A stretch of 64,000 bases of DNA from Candidatus Poribacteria bacterium (lineage in GTDB: Bacteria; Poribacteria; WGA-4E; WGA-3G), in the NCBI GenBank assembly GCA_022828145.1, contig JAJEJA010000096.1, positions 1-64,000 of the forward strand. Reading direction: 5' to 3'. The translations under genes and the position numbers were made by a program. The number at the start of each line of letters is the position of its first letter. Position 1 is the stretch's first letter. Below are positions 1-9,301 of this stretch, one piece after another. The notes beneath the pieces were generated by a model, which did no database searches, was not told the origin of the DNA, and was given only the letters and a program-made list of their open reading frames with translations.

Positions 1-855
<855 letters not shown>

Positions 856-914
856 TTATCTTCCTCTACCGTTCCTCACTATATATACAATTGTCAAATA
901 TTATTATACACCTT

Positions 915-1031
<117 letters not shown>

Positions 1032-1041
1032 TACCTCCTCA

Positions 1042-1062
1042 GGGCAGGCATAATGCCTGCCC
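1042..1062 (+). terminator. Hairpin after 5S rRNA, probable rRNA operon terminator
   Basis: A perfect 9-bp inverted repeat GGGCAGGCA / TGCCTGCCC with a 3-base loop lies 10 bases after 5S. The following bases (CTTAACATTTCT) are only partly T-rich, so it is a weaker match to an intrinsic terminator than the position suggests. Confidence 0.55.
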
Positions 1063-1080
1063 CTTAACATTTCTAAAAGA

Positions 1081-1206
1081 ATGCATAACTATAGAAAATT
1101 CAAAGACTATCATATTGAACAACTGCGCGATCCAGAAGATGCGAAGATATACTTCTCTGTAGCGTGTGATGATTATAAAAAAATAAAGACATTGGAGCTT
1201 TCCTAA
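1081..1206 (+). pseudogene. Truncated HigA-type addiction-module antidote
   Basis: A 41-codon frame reads MHNYRKFKDYHIEQLRDPED and continues with AKIYFSVACDDY before a stop. This matches my knowledge of the N-terminus of the putative addiction-module antidote family (TIGR02684-like), which is normally about 100 residues and carries a C-terminal HTH. Here the HTH is missing and the frame ends after about 40 residues. No partner toxin is next to it. It is most likely a decayed fragment, though a short expressed peptide cannot be excluded. Confidence 0.5.
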
Positions 1207-1210
1207 TTAA

Positions 1211-1257
1211 GGACGAAATGTTTATAGAAAACGTGTCCCGTCCTCTTCAGTCCCGTA
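1211..1257. repeat. Intergenic repeat R2, copy 1
   Basis: The core ATGTTTATAGAAAACGTGTC occurs here and again near 26975-26995, in both cases preceded by GGACGA-ATG and associated with AGTCCCGTA. The element has short complementary ends (GGAC / GTCC). A 74-codon frame starting at 1218 begins inside this repeat and has no recognisable content, so I treat 1207-1521 as non-coding apart from the repeat. Confidence 0.6.
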
Positions 1258-1521
1258 TGAAGATTAAAAAATACATTAGGCAATTTCATAACCATATTCT
1301 GCAGAATACGCACAATGTCGTTAGTTATAATCAGACAATAAATAATAAAAACGATGTAAACGAAATGTATAAGTCTACGTTAGAAGGTTATATGGATTCA
1401 GAAAAGCAGAGAAAAAAGTATGCTAAAATGAATTGTCCATAGCAAACATTGAACATGTCTTGAAACCTAACAGCAAATATTGAACAATAGTTCAAACGAA
1501 TAGATCAAAAGGAGTAAAACC

Positions 1522-2019
1522 ATGAAACACTATTTGGGGATTTTCACAATAATTACCTTTGCACTTACAGTCAGTCTTACTGGATGTTCAGAGTCTGATA
1601 CAGCAAATCCAATGACTACTACAAGCGACGAAGAATCGGCAAATCAACTCACCCTTGACCAAACGTATGATAATGTCCGCAATGGCGCACATCTGATATT
1701 GAAATACTATTCCAACGAAAAAGCTTTTAAAGGCACCGTTGAAAATGATACGAATGCGGTATTACAGCAAGTTCGCGTCGAAATTCATTTATATGATTCA
1801 GCAACCGGAAAGTCAACAGCGGAACTCGGTCCAACCACACCACAGGATCTTGCCCCAGGCGAATCACTGGACATTGTACTGCCAGAAGAAGGACCAGCAT
1901 TTGACAGGTGGACAGCACACCCAGAAGTCGGGCCCAGCTCAAGCAGCGGCGAAGGTGAAGGCAGCGGCGAACACGGCGGCGCAGGCGGAGAAGGTGGTAA
2001 CGAAGGCGGCGGTGGCTAA
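1522..2019 (+). CDS. FxLYD-like lipoprotein with Gly/Glu-rich tail, paralogue 1
   Basis: This 165-residue protein has a lipoprotein signal ending in the lipobox LTGC near residue 22, so it should be lipid-anchored outside the cytoplasm. The middle part (about 50-135) carries the pattern RNGAHLI, GTVEN, VRVEIHLYD, ELGPT, LAPGES and W-AHPEVGP, which resembles FxLYD-type beta-sandwich domains. The last 35 residues are almost only Gly, Glu and Ser with one GEHGG. An AAAAGGAG Shine-Dalgarno lies upstream of the ATG. It is the first of three tandem paralogues. Their ligand or partner is unknown. Confidence 0.8.
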   Translation: MKHYLGIFTIITFALTVSLTGCSESDTANPMTTTSDEESANQLTLDQTYDNVRNGAHLILKYYSNEKAFKGTVENDTNAVLQQVRVEIHLYDSATGKSTAELGPTTPQDLAPGESLDIVLPEEGPAFDRWTAHPEVGPSSSSGEGEGSGEHGGAGGEGGNEGGGG

Positions 2020-2052
2020 ATTGATTGCCGCATAGTGGAATGTCTCAAACAA

Positions 2053-2084
2053 GAAAAGGAGTAACATACAAATTACTCCTTTTC
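2053..2084 (+). terminator. Perfect 12-bp hairpin between lipoprotein genes
   Basis: GAAAAGGAGTAA (2053-2064) pairs perfectly with TTACTCCTTTTC (2073-2084) around an 8-base loop. The 3' arm contains four T residues but no long T tract follows. It may terminate or attenuate transcription after paralogue 1, or stabilise its 3' end. The A-rich and T-rich arms would work in either direction. Confidence 0.5.
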
Positions 2085-2161
2085 ACAGAGGCAAACTTTA
2101 GTAGATTGTAATCATCATTCACGATTTTATGCAGCTCATAATTTAAGAAAGGAACTTACTT

Positions 2162-2770
2162 ATGAAACGTAATTTTGGAACACTCATCTTATTCGTTGTC
2201 CTATTGATAGCAACGGCTATCGGTTGTGAACGCACAGTGACAACCCTTACGATGCCAGGTGGAGACGATACGATAACAGGCGGAGACGAAGAATCGGCTA
2301 ATCGACTCACGCTTACAGATACTTATGATAATGTCCGAAACGGGGCACATCTAATTATAGCCTACAATGCAACCACAGATGCCTTTGAAGGTACTGTTAC
2401 AAATACAACCAGTGCACTTCTATCGCAAGTACGCGTTGAAGTTCACTTATATGACGGTACGGTCACCGTTGATGAACTCGGTCCAACACCAAACGTTGAT
2501 CTTATGGCTAGTGAATCACACGACATCGTATTGCCAGTGATGGGACAAACCTTTACCGAGTGGGTCGCACACCCTGAAGTCGGTCCCAGCTCCAGTGGCG
2601 GTGAAGGTGAAGGCAGCGGTGAACACGGCGGACAAAGCGGAGAAAATACTGAAGGCACTGAAGGTGCAGGCGAAGGCACACAAGGTGTTGGTGAAGGAAA
2701 TGAAGGCACTGGTGCTGGTGAAGGTAGTGGTGAACACGGCGGCGAAAATGTTGAAGGTGGCGGAAATTAA
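2162..2770 (+). CDS. FxLYD-like lipoprotein with long low-complexity tail, paralogue 2
   Basis: This 202-residue lipoprotein has lipobox TAIGC near residue 22. It shares the core of its neighbours (TYDNVRNGAHLI, VRVEVHLYD, ELGPT, HDIVLP, W-AHPEVGP). It differs by a much longer tail of about 60 residues built from GEG, EGT and GEHGG units. The coding DNA there is a run of GGTGAAGGT-like units, so the tail length is probably set by repeat slippage. The ATG follows AAAGGAACTT. No enzymatic motif is visible. Confidence 0.8.
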   Translation: MKRNFGTLILFVVLLIATAIGCERTVTTLTMPGGDDTITGGDEESANRLTLTDTYDNVRNGAHLIIAYNATTDAFEGTVTNTTSALLSQVRVEVHLYDGTVTVDELGPTPNVDLMASESHDIVLPVMGQTFTEWVAHPEVGPSSSGGEGEGSGEHGGQSGENTEGTEGAGEGTQGVGEGNEGTGAGEGSGEHGGENVEGGGN

Positions 2771-2897
2771 GCACCCTACTTCAAATCTGATGCAACTATG
2801 AACGTAAACCCTTAATCTGTCATTTTAAGTGAAACTTATTCCAGTTCTAATTGAAAAAACATCTAAATTTCTATTTTATACAAAGAGGTATACATTC

Positions 2898-3404
2898 ATG
2901 AATCCGATCTATGCCATTCTGGCGGCAAGTACCATCATATTGATGGCAAGTATAAGTGGATGCTCTAAAAAGGAAGAGCTATCCGTTGACGAAGGCAGTG
3001 AAGAATCTAACGTTGAATTCGCATTGAATGAGCAGTACGATAAAGTACGGAACGGGGCACGACTCATTCTAAAATACGACCCAGAAAGCAATGCCTTTAA
3101 AGGCACAGTCGAAAACACCACAGACGAAACTTTGAAGCAAGTACGGGTCGAAGTTCACTTATCAAACGGAAAAGAACTCGGTCCAACAATCCCAGGCGAC
3201 CTTTCTCCCGGTGAAAAAAGAGAGATTTTACTCCCCGCAACAGGCACTGACTTCAACGCATGGACTGCACATCCCGAAGTTGGGGAAGGTGAACACAGTC
3301 ATGAAGGAGAAGGTAGTGAACATGGGGGTGAAGGAAAGGGTGAACATAGTCGCAAAGAAGAAAGTGGTGAGCATGACAGAGAAGGAAACGGTGAACACAA
3401 ATAA
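2898..3404 (+). CDS. FxLYD-like lipoprotein with His/Glu/Gly tail, paralogue 3
   Basis: I place the start at 2898, because AGAGGTA lies 7 bases upstream and the product (168 aa) then begins with a clean lipoprotein signal ending SISGC. A longer frame opens at 2829 but would bury the signal. The core again reads YDKVRNGARLI, GTVEN, VRVEVHL, KELGPT and W-AHPEVG. The tail is richer in His, Lys and Arg (GEHSHEGEGS, GEHDREGNGEHK) than in paralogues 1 and 2, which could favour metal or polyanion binding. That last point is a guess. Confidence 0.8.
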   Translation: MNPIYAILAASTIILMASISGCSKKEELSVDEGSEESNVEFALNEQYDKVRNGARLILKYDPESNAFKGTVENTTDETLKQVRVEVHLSNGKELGPTIPGDLSPGEKREILLPATGTDFNAWTAHPEVGEGEHSHEGEGSEHGGEGKGEHSRKEESGEHDREGNGEHK

Positions 3405-3415
3405 GCAGTTAAGTT

Positions 3416-4204
3416 CTAAAACTTCTTCTTAAGTACCAAAGCACCTCTTGGGACATCCGTTGAAAAATCGGCTTTAAACGTCACTTCAAAGGCTCGGTTC
3501 TGTTGGCGTTTGCTGTTCCAACGTTTCGTTGAGATACGTGCCTCTACCGCGCTAAAAACGTGATTTAAAATAACTAACCCTAAAACTGTCCGTGCGTTTT
3601 CAAATGTATCGTTTGCATCCTGTCTTAAACCGTAAGCTTGCAGGCGATGTTTTGAGTCGAATTCAATGCTTGTGTCCTCAGCATCTTTCAGTGAAGGATC
3701 AAGATCCTTCCAATACCACTTACCGGTTCTATTTCTGGTTGCCTCAGAATCGTATACATGGTTCCAGTTTTCATACTGTGTTGCATGTTCATAGTCTTCG
3801 ATTTCGTCCCATTCTTCAAAGGAACCTGGACCTATAAAAACCACATTTTCTCTTACTAATTCCCTATAGTCTTCACGCGTATTGACTGCTGAATTTCGTA
3901 AGACAAAATACGTAATCCACAAACCCACCTCCGCTGCGGTATAGATGTAACCGTATTTTGAACCATTATATAACTGTCCCATGCCTGGGATAGCCAGAGA
4001 ATAGAGAAACGCTTCATTTGGAGACTTGAGAGAAACGATGTTATCGTTTGTAACGTGTTGATCTGTCAGTGTCCGTATACCGAGGTTAGACGCAAGATAA
4101 AAATCTGTCAATAGATGCTCTTGGGATTTGTCAGATGCTATACAGATAGCAGCCGAGAAACTGAAAATTAATGCATAAATGACTACGGTTTGTGCAAGTT
4201 TCAC
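3416..4204 (-). CDS. DUF5683-like membrane-associated protein
   Basis: The 262-residue product has an N-terminal signal (MKLAQTVVIYALIFSFSAA). A segment near residues 65-105 contains AIPGMGQLYNGSKYGY followed by a hydrophobic helix, which is the hallmark of DUF5683-type proteins. It has no catalytic motif. Sixteen bases separate it from the PorV-like gene upstream, so the two are probably co-transcribed and may both act at the cell envelope. The gene converges on lipoprotein paralogue 3. Confidence 0.7.
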   Translation of the reverse strand: MKLAQTVVIYALIFSFSAAICIASDKSQEHLLTDFYLASNLGIRTLTDQHVTNDNIVSLKSPNEAFLYSLAIPGMGQLYNGSKYGYIYTAAEVGLWITYFVLRNSAVNTREDYRELVRENVVFIGPGSFEEWDEIEDYEHATQYENWNHVYDSEATRNRTGKWYWKDLDPSLKDAEDTSIEFDSKHRLQAYGLRQDANDTFENARTVLGLVILNHVFSAVEARISTKRWNSKRQQNRAFEVTFKADFSTDVPRGALVLKKKF

Positions 4205-4220
4205 TATAAACTATTCCTCA

Positions 4221-5333
4221 CTAAAATGCGATTATACCTGTCGCTTCAAGAAGTCTTTCCTGAGCGGGTCCAAAACGCGGTCCATAAGTAATGTCTAAAT
4301 TGAAGAGATATACCTTAACACCGATGCCGTAAGTGAGATGGTCAGTAAACTCTGGTAAGTTTATCCCAGGTTCAGACTTATAGCCGACACGCATTGCGAG
4401 GATATTCCCAAGCCAGTATTCTACACCGACGTTCTTTTGTAGATGTCGCCATTCAAATGCACGGATACCGACACCTCTATCAGAAAGCAGTTGTTCTTTC
4501 GTAATCTTTTCAGCTCTTTCTGCATTGACACGTTCTAAGTCTGCTAAGAGTTCCTCTTCATTTTCTGAGAGTTTGTCAATATACGATGTGATACCGCTGA
4601 CCAAGCGAAAGTGATTGTATCTGTCTCTATAGAGACTCATTGATGTTCCAATCCGGAACATTCTTGGCAAAGGATCTGCTTGGTTCTCATCAATAAACGA
4701 TATGTCTGGTCCAACGTTCTGAATTACCATACCAATTGTCGTGGGTATAGGATCAAACGGGACATGATACTGCAGACCAAGATCCACAGCATAAGAACTT
4801 CCTGTTTCTGTGCCGAGTACCATTCTAATCATCTTTCCGTTTATCCCCATCGCAATTGAATCTGTCAAGTAATCGGCATAAGATAAAGTAAAGACCATGT
4901 TTGTTCCAAGGTTATCGTTGCGGATCACTTCGGGTGAGTCGACCGTGACAGGAATAGTACCTTGACCATTAAGTTGTAATGTCGCTCCTATTGTGCCAAT
5001 ATCTCCCAGAGGCATTGCACCTGAAATGAAAGTATAATACATGCCTTCACCCGCTTCACCAAAGGGTGCGCTCATATCTGAGTAGAACATAGAAAGTTGT
5101 GAACCTTTCCTGTCTGAACTCAAATTGCTATCTGGTAAATAAGCCAATCCGCTCGGATTCCATAGTGATGTTGTGACATCCCCAGACACAGCCGAAAAAG
5201 CGTCACCTAATGCTCTGGCACGAGCACCACCCCCTAAATTTAGGATCTGTGCACCTGTCCTACCAGGACCCGCAAATGCTGTGTTAGATATCAACAATAA
5301 TACTGATACAACCAATGACAAATATCTAATCAT
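4221..5333 (-). CDS. PorV/PorQ-family outer-membrane protein
   Basis: This 370-residue protein has a signal peptide ending near SNTAFA. It then carries the family signature GGGARARALGDAF..AVSGD..SLWNPSGLA. The rest alternates beta-strand-like segments and ends in a short aromatic/hydrophobic stretch (GIIAF), as expected for a beta-barrel. PorV-type proteins assist type IX secretion in Bacteroidota, but the wider family occurs in many phyla with unknown roles. No other T9SS component is visible here, so I do not assign secretion. Confidence 0.75.
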   Translation of the reverse strand: MIRYLSLVVSVLLLISNTAFAGPGRTGAQILNLGGGARARALGDAFSAVSGDVTTSLWNPSGLAYLPDSNLSSDRKGSQLSMFYSDMSAPFGEAGEGMYYTFISGAMPLGDIGTIGATLQLNGQGTIPVTVDSPEVIRNDNLGTNMVFTLSYADYLTDSIAMGINGKMIRMVLGTETGSSYAVDLGLQYHVPFDPIPTTIGMVIQNVGPDISFIDENQADPLPRMFRIGTSMSLYRDRYNHFRLVSGITSYIDKLSENEEELLADLERVNAERAEKITKEQLLSDRGVGIRAFEWRHLQKNVGVEYWLGNILAMRVGYKSEPGINLPEFTDHLTYGIGVKVYLFNLDITYGPRFGPAQERLLEATGIIAF

Positions 5334-5546
5334 TTTTCTACGTCAATATACATAGAGTTATCTCCGAATCTCTATGTTTTAACGCCTCCTTTATAGAATT
5401 TAACTTACCATTACTTTAACGTAAATCTCAGGTTTTTTGTTTACACAGTTTTGTTAAACCAATATCAGCAGCAGACAATACGTTCTTGCCATGACTCCAT
5501 TTTTCTGCTATACTCAATTTGCAGAAGACTGATACAGGTAATTCTC

Positions 5547-6365
5547 ATGCATCAACGGATACTCTCTTCGCTCTTATACGTGCTCTGTCTAAAGTCCCTG
5601 CTAATTTTTGGATGTATTACGGACACACAGAAAGACCCTGAAATCACAGTGTTCGCCGCAATGAGCCTAACGAATGCACTTACCGATATTGGGAAGGAAT
5701 ATGCAAAGAAACACAACGTGCGGGTGTCGTTCAATTTTGCTGCTTCAACAACACTACAACGCCAAATTGAGAAAGGTGCCTCGGCAGATGTATTTATCTC
5801 AGCAAGTGCAATACAAACTGATGCACTTGAGAAACTCGGTTTACTGGAGGCGAATAGTAGAGAGGATATATTAACAAACCAATTGGTTATTGTCGCACAT
5901 AAAGAGTCCGACATCAGTATAAGGGATCCGATAGATGTTCAACAAAACGCTATATCCAGACTTGCCATAGGACAACCAGAAATCGTTCCTGCTGGTTTTT
6001 ATGCTAAGGAAGTGCTGAAACACTTTGATTTATGGGATAGGATTCAACCCCAGCTGATTTTTGGCACTGACGTACGTGCTACACTCGCTTATGTGTCAAC
6101 AGGAAATGTGGATGTTGCCTTTGTTTATCAATCCGATACAACCGTGAGTGAACAGGTTAAGGTTATTTACCGGTTTCCACCTAATACACATTCAACAATA
6201 GCATATCCTGCTGCTATTATTAAGGAAAGCAAACAGAAACAGATAGCAAAAGCGTATATTGAATTCCTGAAAACGCCAACTGCTAATACGATATTTAATA
6301 AACATGGATTTACATATCTTTCAACAGATACATTACATCAGAAATCACTAAACGAATTAAAATGA
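5547..6365 (+). CDS. modA: Molybdate ABC transporter substrate-binding lipoprotein
   Basis: The product captures molybdate (or tungstate) outside the membrane for ModB and ModC. ModA features are VFAAMSLTNAL at the mature N-terminus, FNFAASTTLQRQIEKGA, ADVFISA, and the C-terminal domain with GNVDVAFVY. I choose the ATG at 5547 because it yields a lipoprotein signal ending IFGC (272 aa). A frame extending to 5451 adds 32 unlikely residues. The stop overlaps the modB start (ATGA). Molybdenum supply fits the molybdopterin nitrate reductase at 31.2 kb. Confidence 0.9.
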   Translation: MHQRILSSLLYVLCLKSLLIFGCITDTQKDPEITVFAAMSLTNALTDIGKEYAKKHNVRVSFNFAASTTLQRQIEKGASADVFISASAIQTDALEKLGLLEANSREDILTNQLVIVAHKESDISIRDPIDVQQNAISRLAIGQPEIVPAGFYAKEVLKHFDLWDRIQPQLIFGTDVRATLAYVSTGNVDVAFVYQSDTTVSEQVKVIYRFPPNTHSTIAYPAAIIKESKQKQIAKAYIEFLKTPTANTIFNKHGFTYLSTDTLHQKSLNELK

Positions 6366-7033
6366 GGATTACGCCTGCTGAAATTACCGCACTTATCCTA
6401 ACTTTCAAGGTTGCTATACTCAGTCTGATTGTGATGTTTCCCCCTGGACTATTCATAGGATGGCTACTTGCTAAACATGATTTCCCTGGAAAATCTATAC
6501 TGAATACATTCGTTATGCTGCCGTTAGTGCTTCCCCCGGTAGTCAGTGGCTATATACTTCTGATTCTGTTCAGCAAAAGTGGACCAATAGGAGGACTCCT
6601 CAATCAGTACTTCGGATTAGAAATTGTTTTTTCACCTATTGCGGTTGTGTTAGCTGTATCTGTAATCTCATTTCCACTTCTGGTGAGGGGTATCATGACA
6701 GGTATCTCATCAGTACCGGTAGAACTTGAAAAAGTGGCAAGAACGCTCGGTGCATCACCTGTCAGGGTATTTTTCACCATCACACTTCCGTTGGCATACC
6801 GCGGGATAATTGGGGGTGCAATTCTCGGATTTTCAAAAAGCCTTGGTGAATTTGGTGCAACCATGCTGGTTGCGGGTAATATTCCAGGAAAGACTCAGAC
6901 AATCGCACTCTCCATTTTTGATGCAGTTCAGCAGGGAGAGGATGTGACAGTGTTTCGTTTAGTCTTTATATCAACCGTTATCGCTTTCATCGCAATTTGG
7001 CTCACAGAACGGTTGGCATTTCATTATGACTAA
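6362..7033 (+). CDS. modB: Molybdate ABC transporter permease
   Basis: The 223-residue inner-membrane permease has about five hydrophobic segments. Its cytoplasmic coupling loop reads EKVARTLGASPVRVFFTITLP, followed by GFSKSLGEFGATMLVAG, both typical of ModB. The start overlaps the modA stop by four bases, so the two are translationally coupled. The ATPase partner modC lies 440 bases downstream rather than adjacent, separated by a small gene and a repeat. Confidence 0.92.
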   Translation: MRITPAEITALILTFKVAILSLIVMFPPGLFIGWLLAKHDFPGKSILNTFVMLPLVLPPVVSGYILLILFSKSGPIGGLLNQYFGLEIVFSPIAVVLAVSVISFPLLVRGIMTGISSVPVELEKVARTLGASPVRVFFTITLPLAYRGIIGGAILGFSKSLGEFGATMLVAGNIPGKTQTIALSIFDAVQQGEDVTVFRLVFISTVIAFIAIWLTERLAFHYD

Positions 7034-7068
7034 ATAAAGTACAAATTTATTGAACGGAGGAAACTAAA

Positions 7069-7362
7069 ATGAATCCCTCTTATGAAATACTAATTATTCT
7101 TGCTATCTTCGGTGTCTTGATAATAATCGTAGCTGCCGCAAGATCAAATAGAAGCAAGAAAACTAAAAAAGGAAATCAGCAACAACCAGATCGCAGAAAT
7201 CAGGATGATTCTGTTGATGACTTGGAAGATGTTTTACTCACAGGTGTGATCTTGGGTGATGTGATGGATAGTGAAGATGTTGACGAATCCATTGATGATT
7301 CAGACTCAGACTTTTTTGACGGTGGAATGGACGGGGGATTTGATGACGTCGGTTTTGAGTAA
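7069..7362 (+). CDS. Small acidic single-pass membrane protein between modB and modC
   Basis: This 97-residue protein has one N-terminal transmembrane helix (about residues 7-24), a short basic stretch (RSNRSKKTKKG), and a long acidic tail rich in Asp and Glu ending DGGFDDVGFE. The ATG follows GGAGG at good spacing. I do not recognise the family. Its location inside the mod cluster suggests co-expression with the transporter. The acidic tail is on the cytoplasmic side if the basic patch follows the positive-inside rule. Confidence 0.6.
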   Translation: MNPSYEILIILAIFGVLIIIVAAARSNRSKKTKKGNQQQPDRRNQDDSVDDLEDVLLTGVILGDVMDSEDVDESIDDSDSDFFDGGMDGGFDDVGFE

Positions 7363-7375
7363 GTTTGTCATGAAT

Positions 7376-7474
7376 GCGTAAAGTTATTAGTCACTAAAAG
7401 TGTCAATTTTGGAATTTCATAAGCTCTTAATAGTAGTAGGCACTCTCTGAGTGCCGTCTTAAGATTGCTCTCTA
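7376..7474. repeat. MITE-like repeat R1, truncated copy upstream of modC
   Basis: The segment starts GCGTAAAGTTATTAGTCACTA and contains TGTCAATTTTGG and the hairpin GGCACTCTCTGAGTGCC-like core seen in the R1 copies at 13352 and 63779. The left end is degenerate and the right terminal repeat (ACACACCC) is missing. The element stops two bases before the modC ATG and takes the place of its expected ribosome-binding region. Confidence 0.7.
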
Positions 7475-7476
7475 TT

Positions 7477-8562
7477 ATGGATGAGAACAGTAATTTATCG
7501 CTCAATTTTCAGAAACGTCTCGGCAGTTTTAATCTGACAATTGATTGTGTATTGAGTCAGAAAGTTACCGCCTTTTTAGGAGCATCTGGTAGTGGCAAAA
7601 CCACACTACTCAATTGCATCAGCGGTACACTTACACCTGATAGAGGTCAAATTCTATTTGGTAACGAGACGCTTTACGATTCAGATTCCAGAATCAACTT
7701 AGCACCAGAAAAAAGACGGATAGGCTACGTATTTCAAGAGGGACATCTATTCCCTCATCTCACCGTAAAACAGAATATCCGTTACGGACAGCCTAAGACA
7801 GTACAGAAGAATGAGAACTACGTATCACAAATCCTTGATATACTTGAAATATCGGATTTACTTGAGAGGTATCCTAAACAACTTTCTGGTGGACAACGAC
7901 AAAGAGTCGCTGTTGCACGTGCCATTAACATGCAACCGAGTATCCTGCTGATGGACGAACCCCTTGCGTCTCTGGATAGGGGACTGAAAAATCGGATTAT
8001 ACCCTATCTGTATAACATTAAACAGACTTATGAAATTCCCATCCTATATGTTACACACGCTATTTCTGAAGTCATGGCACTCGCAGATGAAGCGTACATC
8101 ATCTCAGAGGGTAAGATAACCTTTAATGGTGAACCGCATGAATTACTCACCACACCTTCAACCTTACCGATCGCTAATATTATAGGTGTAGAGAATATCC
8201 TATCATTACCAATTGCAAATTCGGATAAAGAGAAAGGCGTTACGGCGTTAGAAATTGGGACGCAACGACTGATTATACCTTACATTGAAAATGGAACGAA
8301 CAATGAAGTACCGATCGCCATTAGGGCAGAAGATATAATCATATCGCTTGAAGACAATCTCCCGATTAGTGCAAGGAACATCTTGAAAGGCACAATAGAT
8401 TCAGTGGAGAATCAGACTTTAGTATCTATAAGCGTTGAGCAGCATCTTATGACAGTCAAGATAACACCAGATGCATGCAAACAGCTCCAATTGTGTCAAG
8501 GAAAGGAGGTATATTGCGTCATAAAAGCAAATGCTGTTAATCTACTCTGGTCTGACTCATAA
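7477..8562 (+). CDS. modC: Molybdate ABC transporter ATP-binding protein
   Basis: The ATPase energises ModB. It has a Walker A GASGSGKTT, signature LSGGQRQRVAVARA, Walker B ILLMDEPLASLD, and the switch His in YVTHAISE. The C-terminal third is a TOBE/MOP molybdate-binding domain, as in other ModC. The ATG at 7477 gives 361 residues; a TTG four codons earlier is also possible. No clear Shine-Dalgarno is present, because the upstream sequence is a truncated R1 repeat. The 3' end overlaps coaE (opposite strand) by 26 bases. Confidence 0.9.
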   Translation: MDENSNLSLNFQKRLGSFNLTIDCVLSQKVTAFLGASGSGKTTLLNCISGTLTPDRGQILFGNETLYDSDSRINLAPEKRRIGYVFQEGHLFPHLTVKQNIRYGQPKTVQKNENYVSQILDILEISDLLERYPKQLSGGQRQRVAVARAINMQPSILLMDEPLASLDRGLKNRIIPYLYNIKQTYEIPILYVTHAISEVMALADEAYIISEGKITFNGEPHELLTTPSTLPIANIIGVENILSLPIANSDKEKGVTALEIGTQRLIIPYIENGTNNEVPIAIRAEDIIISLEDNLPISARNILKGTIDSVENQTLVSISVEQHLMTVKITPDACKQLQLCQGKEVYCVIKANAVNLLWSDS

Positions 8563-9184
8563 GATCATTCCAGAGATGGTCTACTTGACCTTGTAGAGTT
8601 TCAAGAGTCCCGTTATTTTCTATAACGATATCAGCATACTTTGCTTTTTCTGAAACAGGCATCTGGGAGTCAATACGTGCTTGTGCTTCGTTCTCTGTTA
8701 AAGGTCGGTTCTGTGAATGACTCCGTTCTAATATCCGCTTAATCTGTAAATCACGTGAACTTGTTACAACGATAATCAGATCAACTGAATCGTAAGCACC
8801 AGCCTCAATAAGAAGTGGCGCATCAAGCAAGACAACACATGACGGATCTTCAGATACGAGCTTCCGTGCCTGTGTACGGGAACGTTCAATAATCAGCGGA
8901 TGCATGAGTGAATTCAGCTGTTCAAGTGCTGCTTTATCGTTAAACACAATGGCACCCAGTTCTTTTCTACTGACATCACCAGATGCGTCAAGTATATCCG
9001 GTCCAAATGTTTCAGTCAGTTTATTCAAAATGGGACTATCAGACTTAAGGAGTTGATGTCCGATCTCGTCAGCATTGATAGGGATAGCACCCTTTTCGGC
9101 AAGTAGGTCAGAGACAGTCGTTTTGCCACAAGCAATGCCGCCTGTTATGCCTATAATTATGCCGCGTTGTTTATCTGATTTCAT
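8537..9184 (-). CDS. coaE: Dephospho-CoA kinase
   Basis: The enzyme phosphorylates the 3'-hydroxyl of dephospho-CoA in the last step of coenzyme A synthesis. Evidence is the P-loop GITGGIACGKTTVSDLL at the N-terminus, DADEIGHQLL-like INADEIGHQLL, the PLIIERSR region and DAPLLIEAG, in a normal-length 215-residue protein. It converges with modC and overlaps its last 26 bases, so both genes share a 3' end. Confidence 0.93.
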   Translation of the reverse strand: MKSDKQRGIIIGITGGIACGKTTVSDLLAEKGAIPINADEIGHQLLKSDSPILNKLTETFGPDILDASGDVSRKELGAIVFNDKAALEQLNSLMHPLIIERSRTQARKLVSEDPSCVVLLDAPLLIEAGAYDSVDLIIVVTSSRDLQIKRILERSHSQNRPLTENEAQARIDSQMPVSEKAKYADIVIENNGTLETLQGQVDHLWNDLMSQTRVD

Positions 9185-9301
9185 GCTATTGAGTATACAA
9201 GATCAAAAGGAATTTATCAACACCTAAAATATCCAAAATCTATCTTGACACAGCAATCATTCTGTGTCATAATCAGTAAAAAACATTCAAGATACTACAT
9301 A

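Noticed and set aside
1218-1442. 74-codon frame after the antitoxin remnant
   Set aside because: Its start lies inside repeat R2 and the product has no recognised content or ribosome site.
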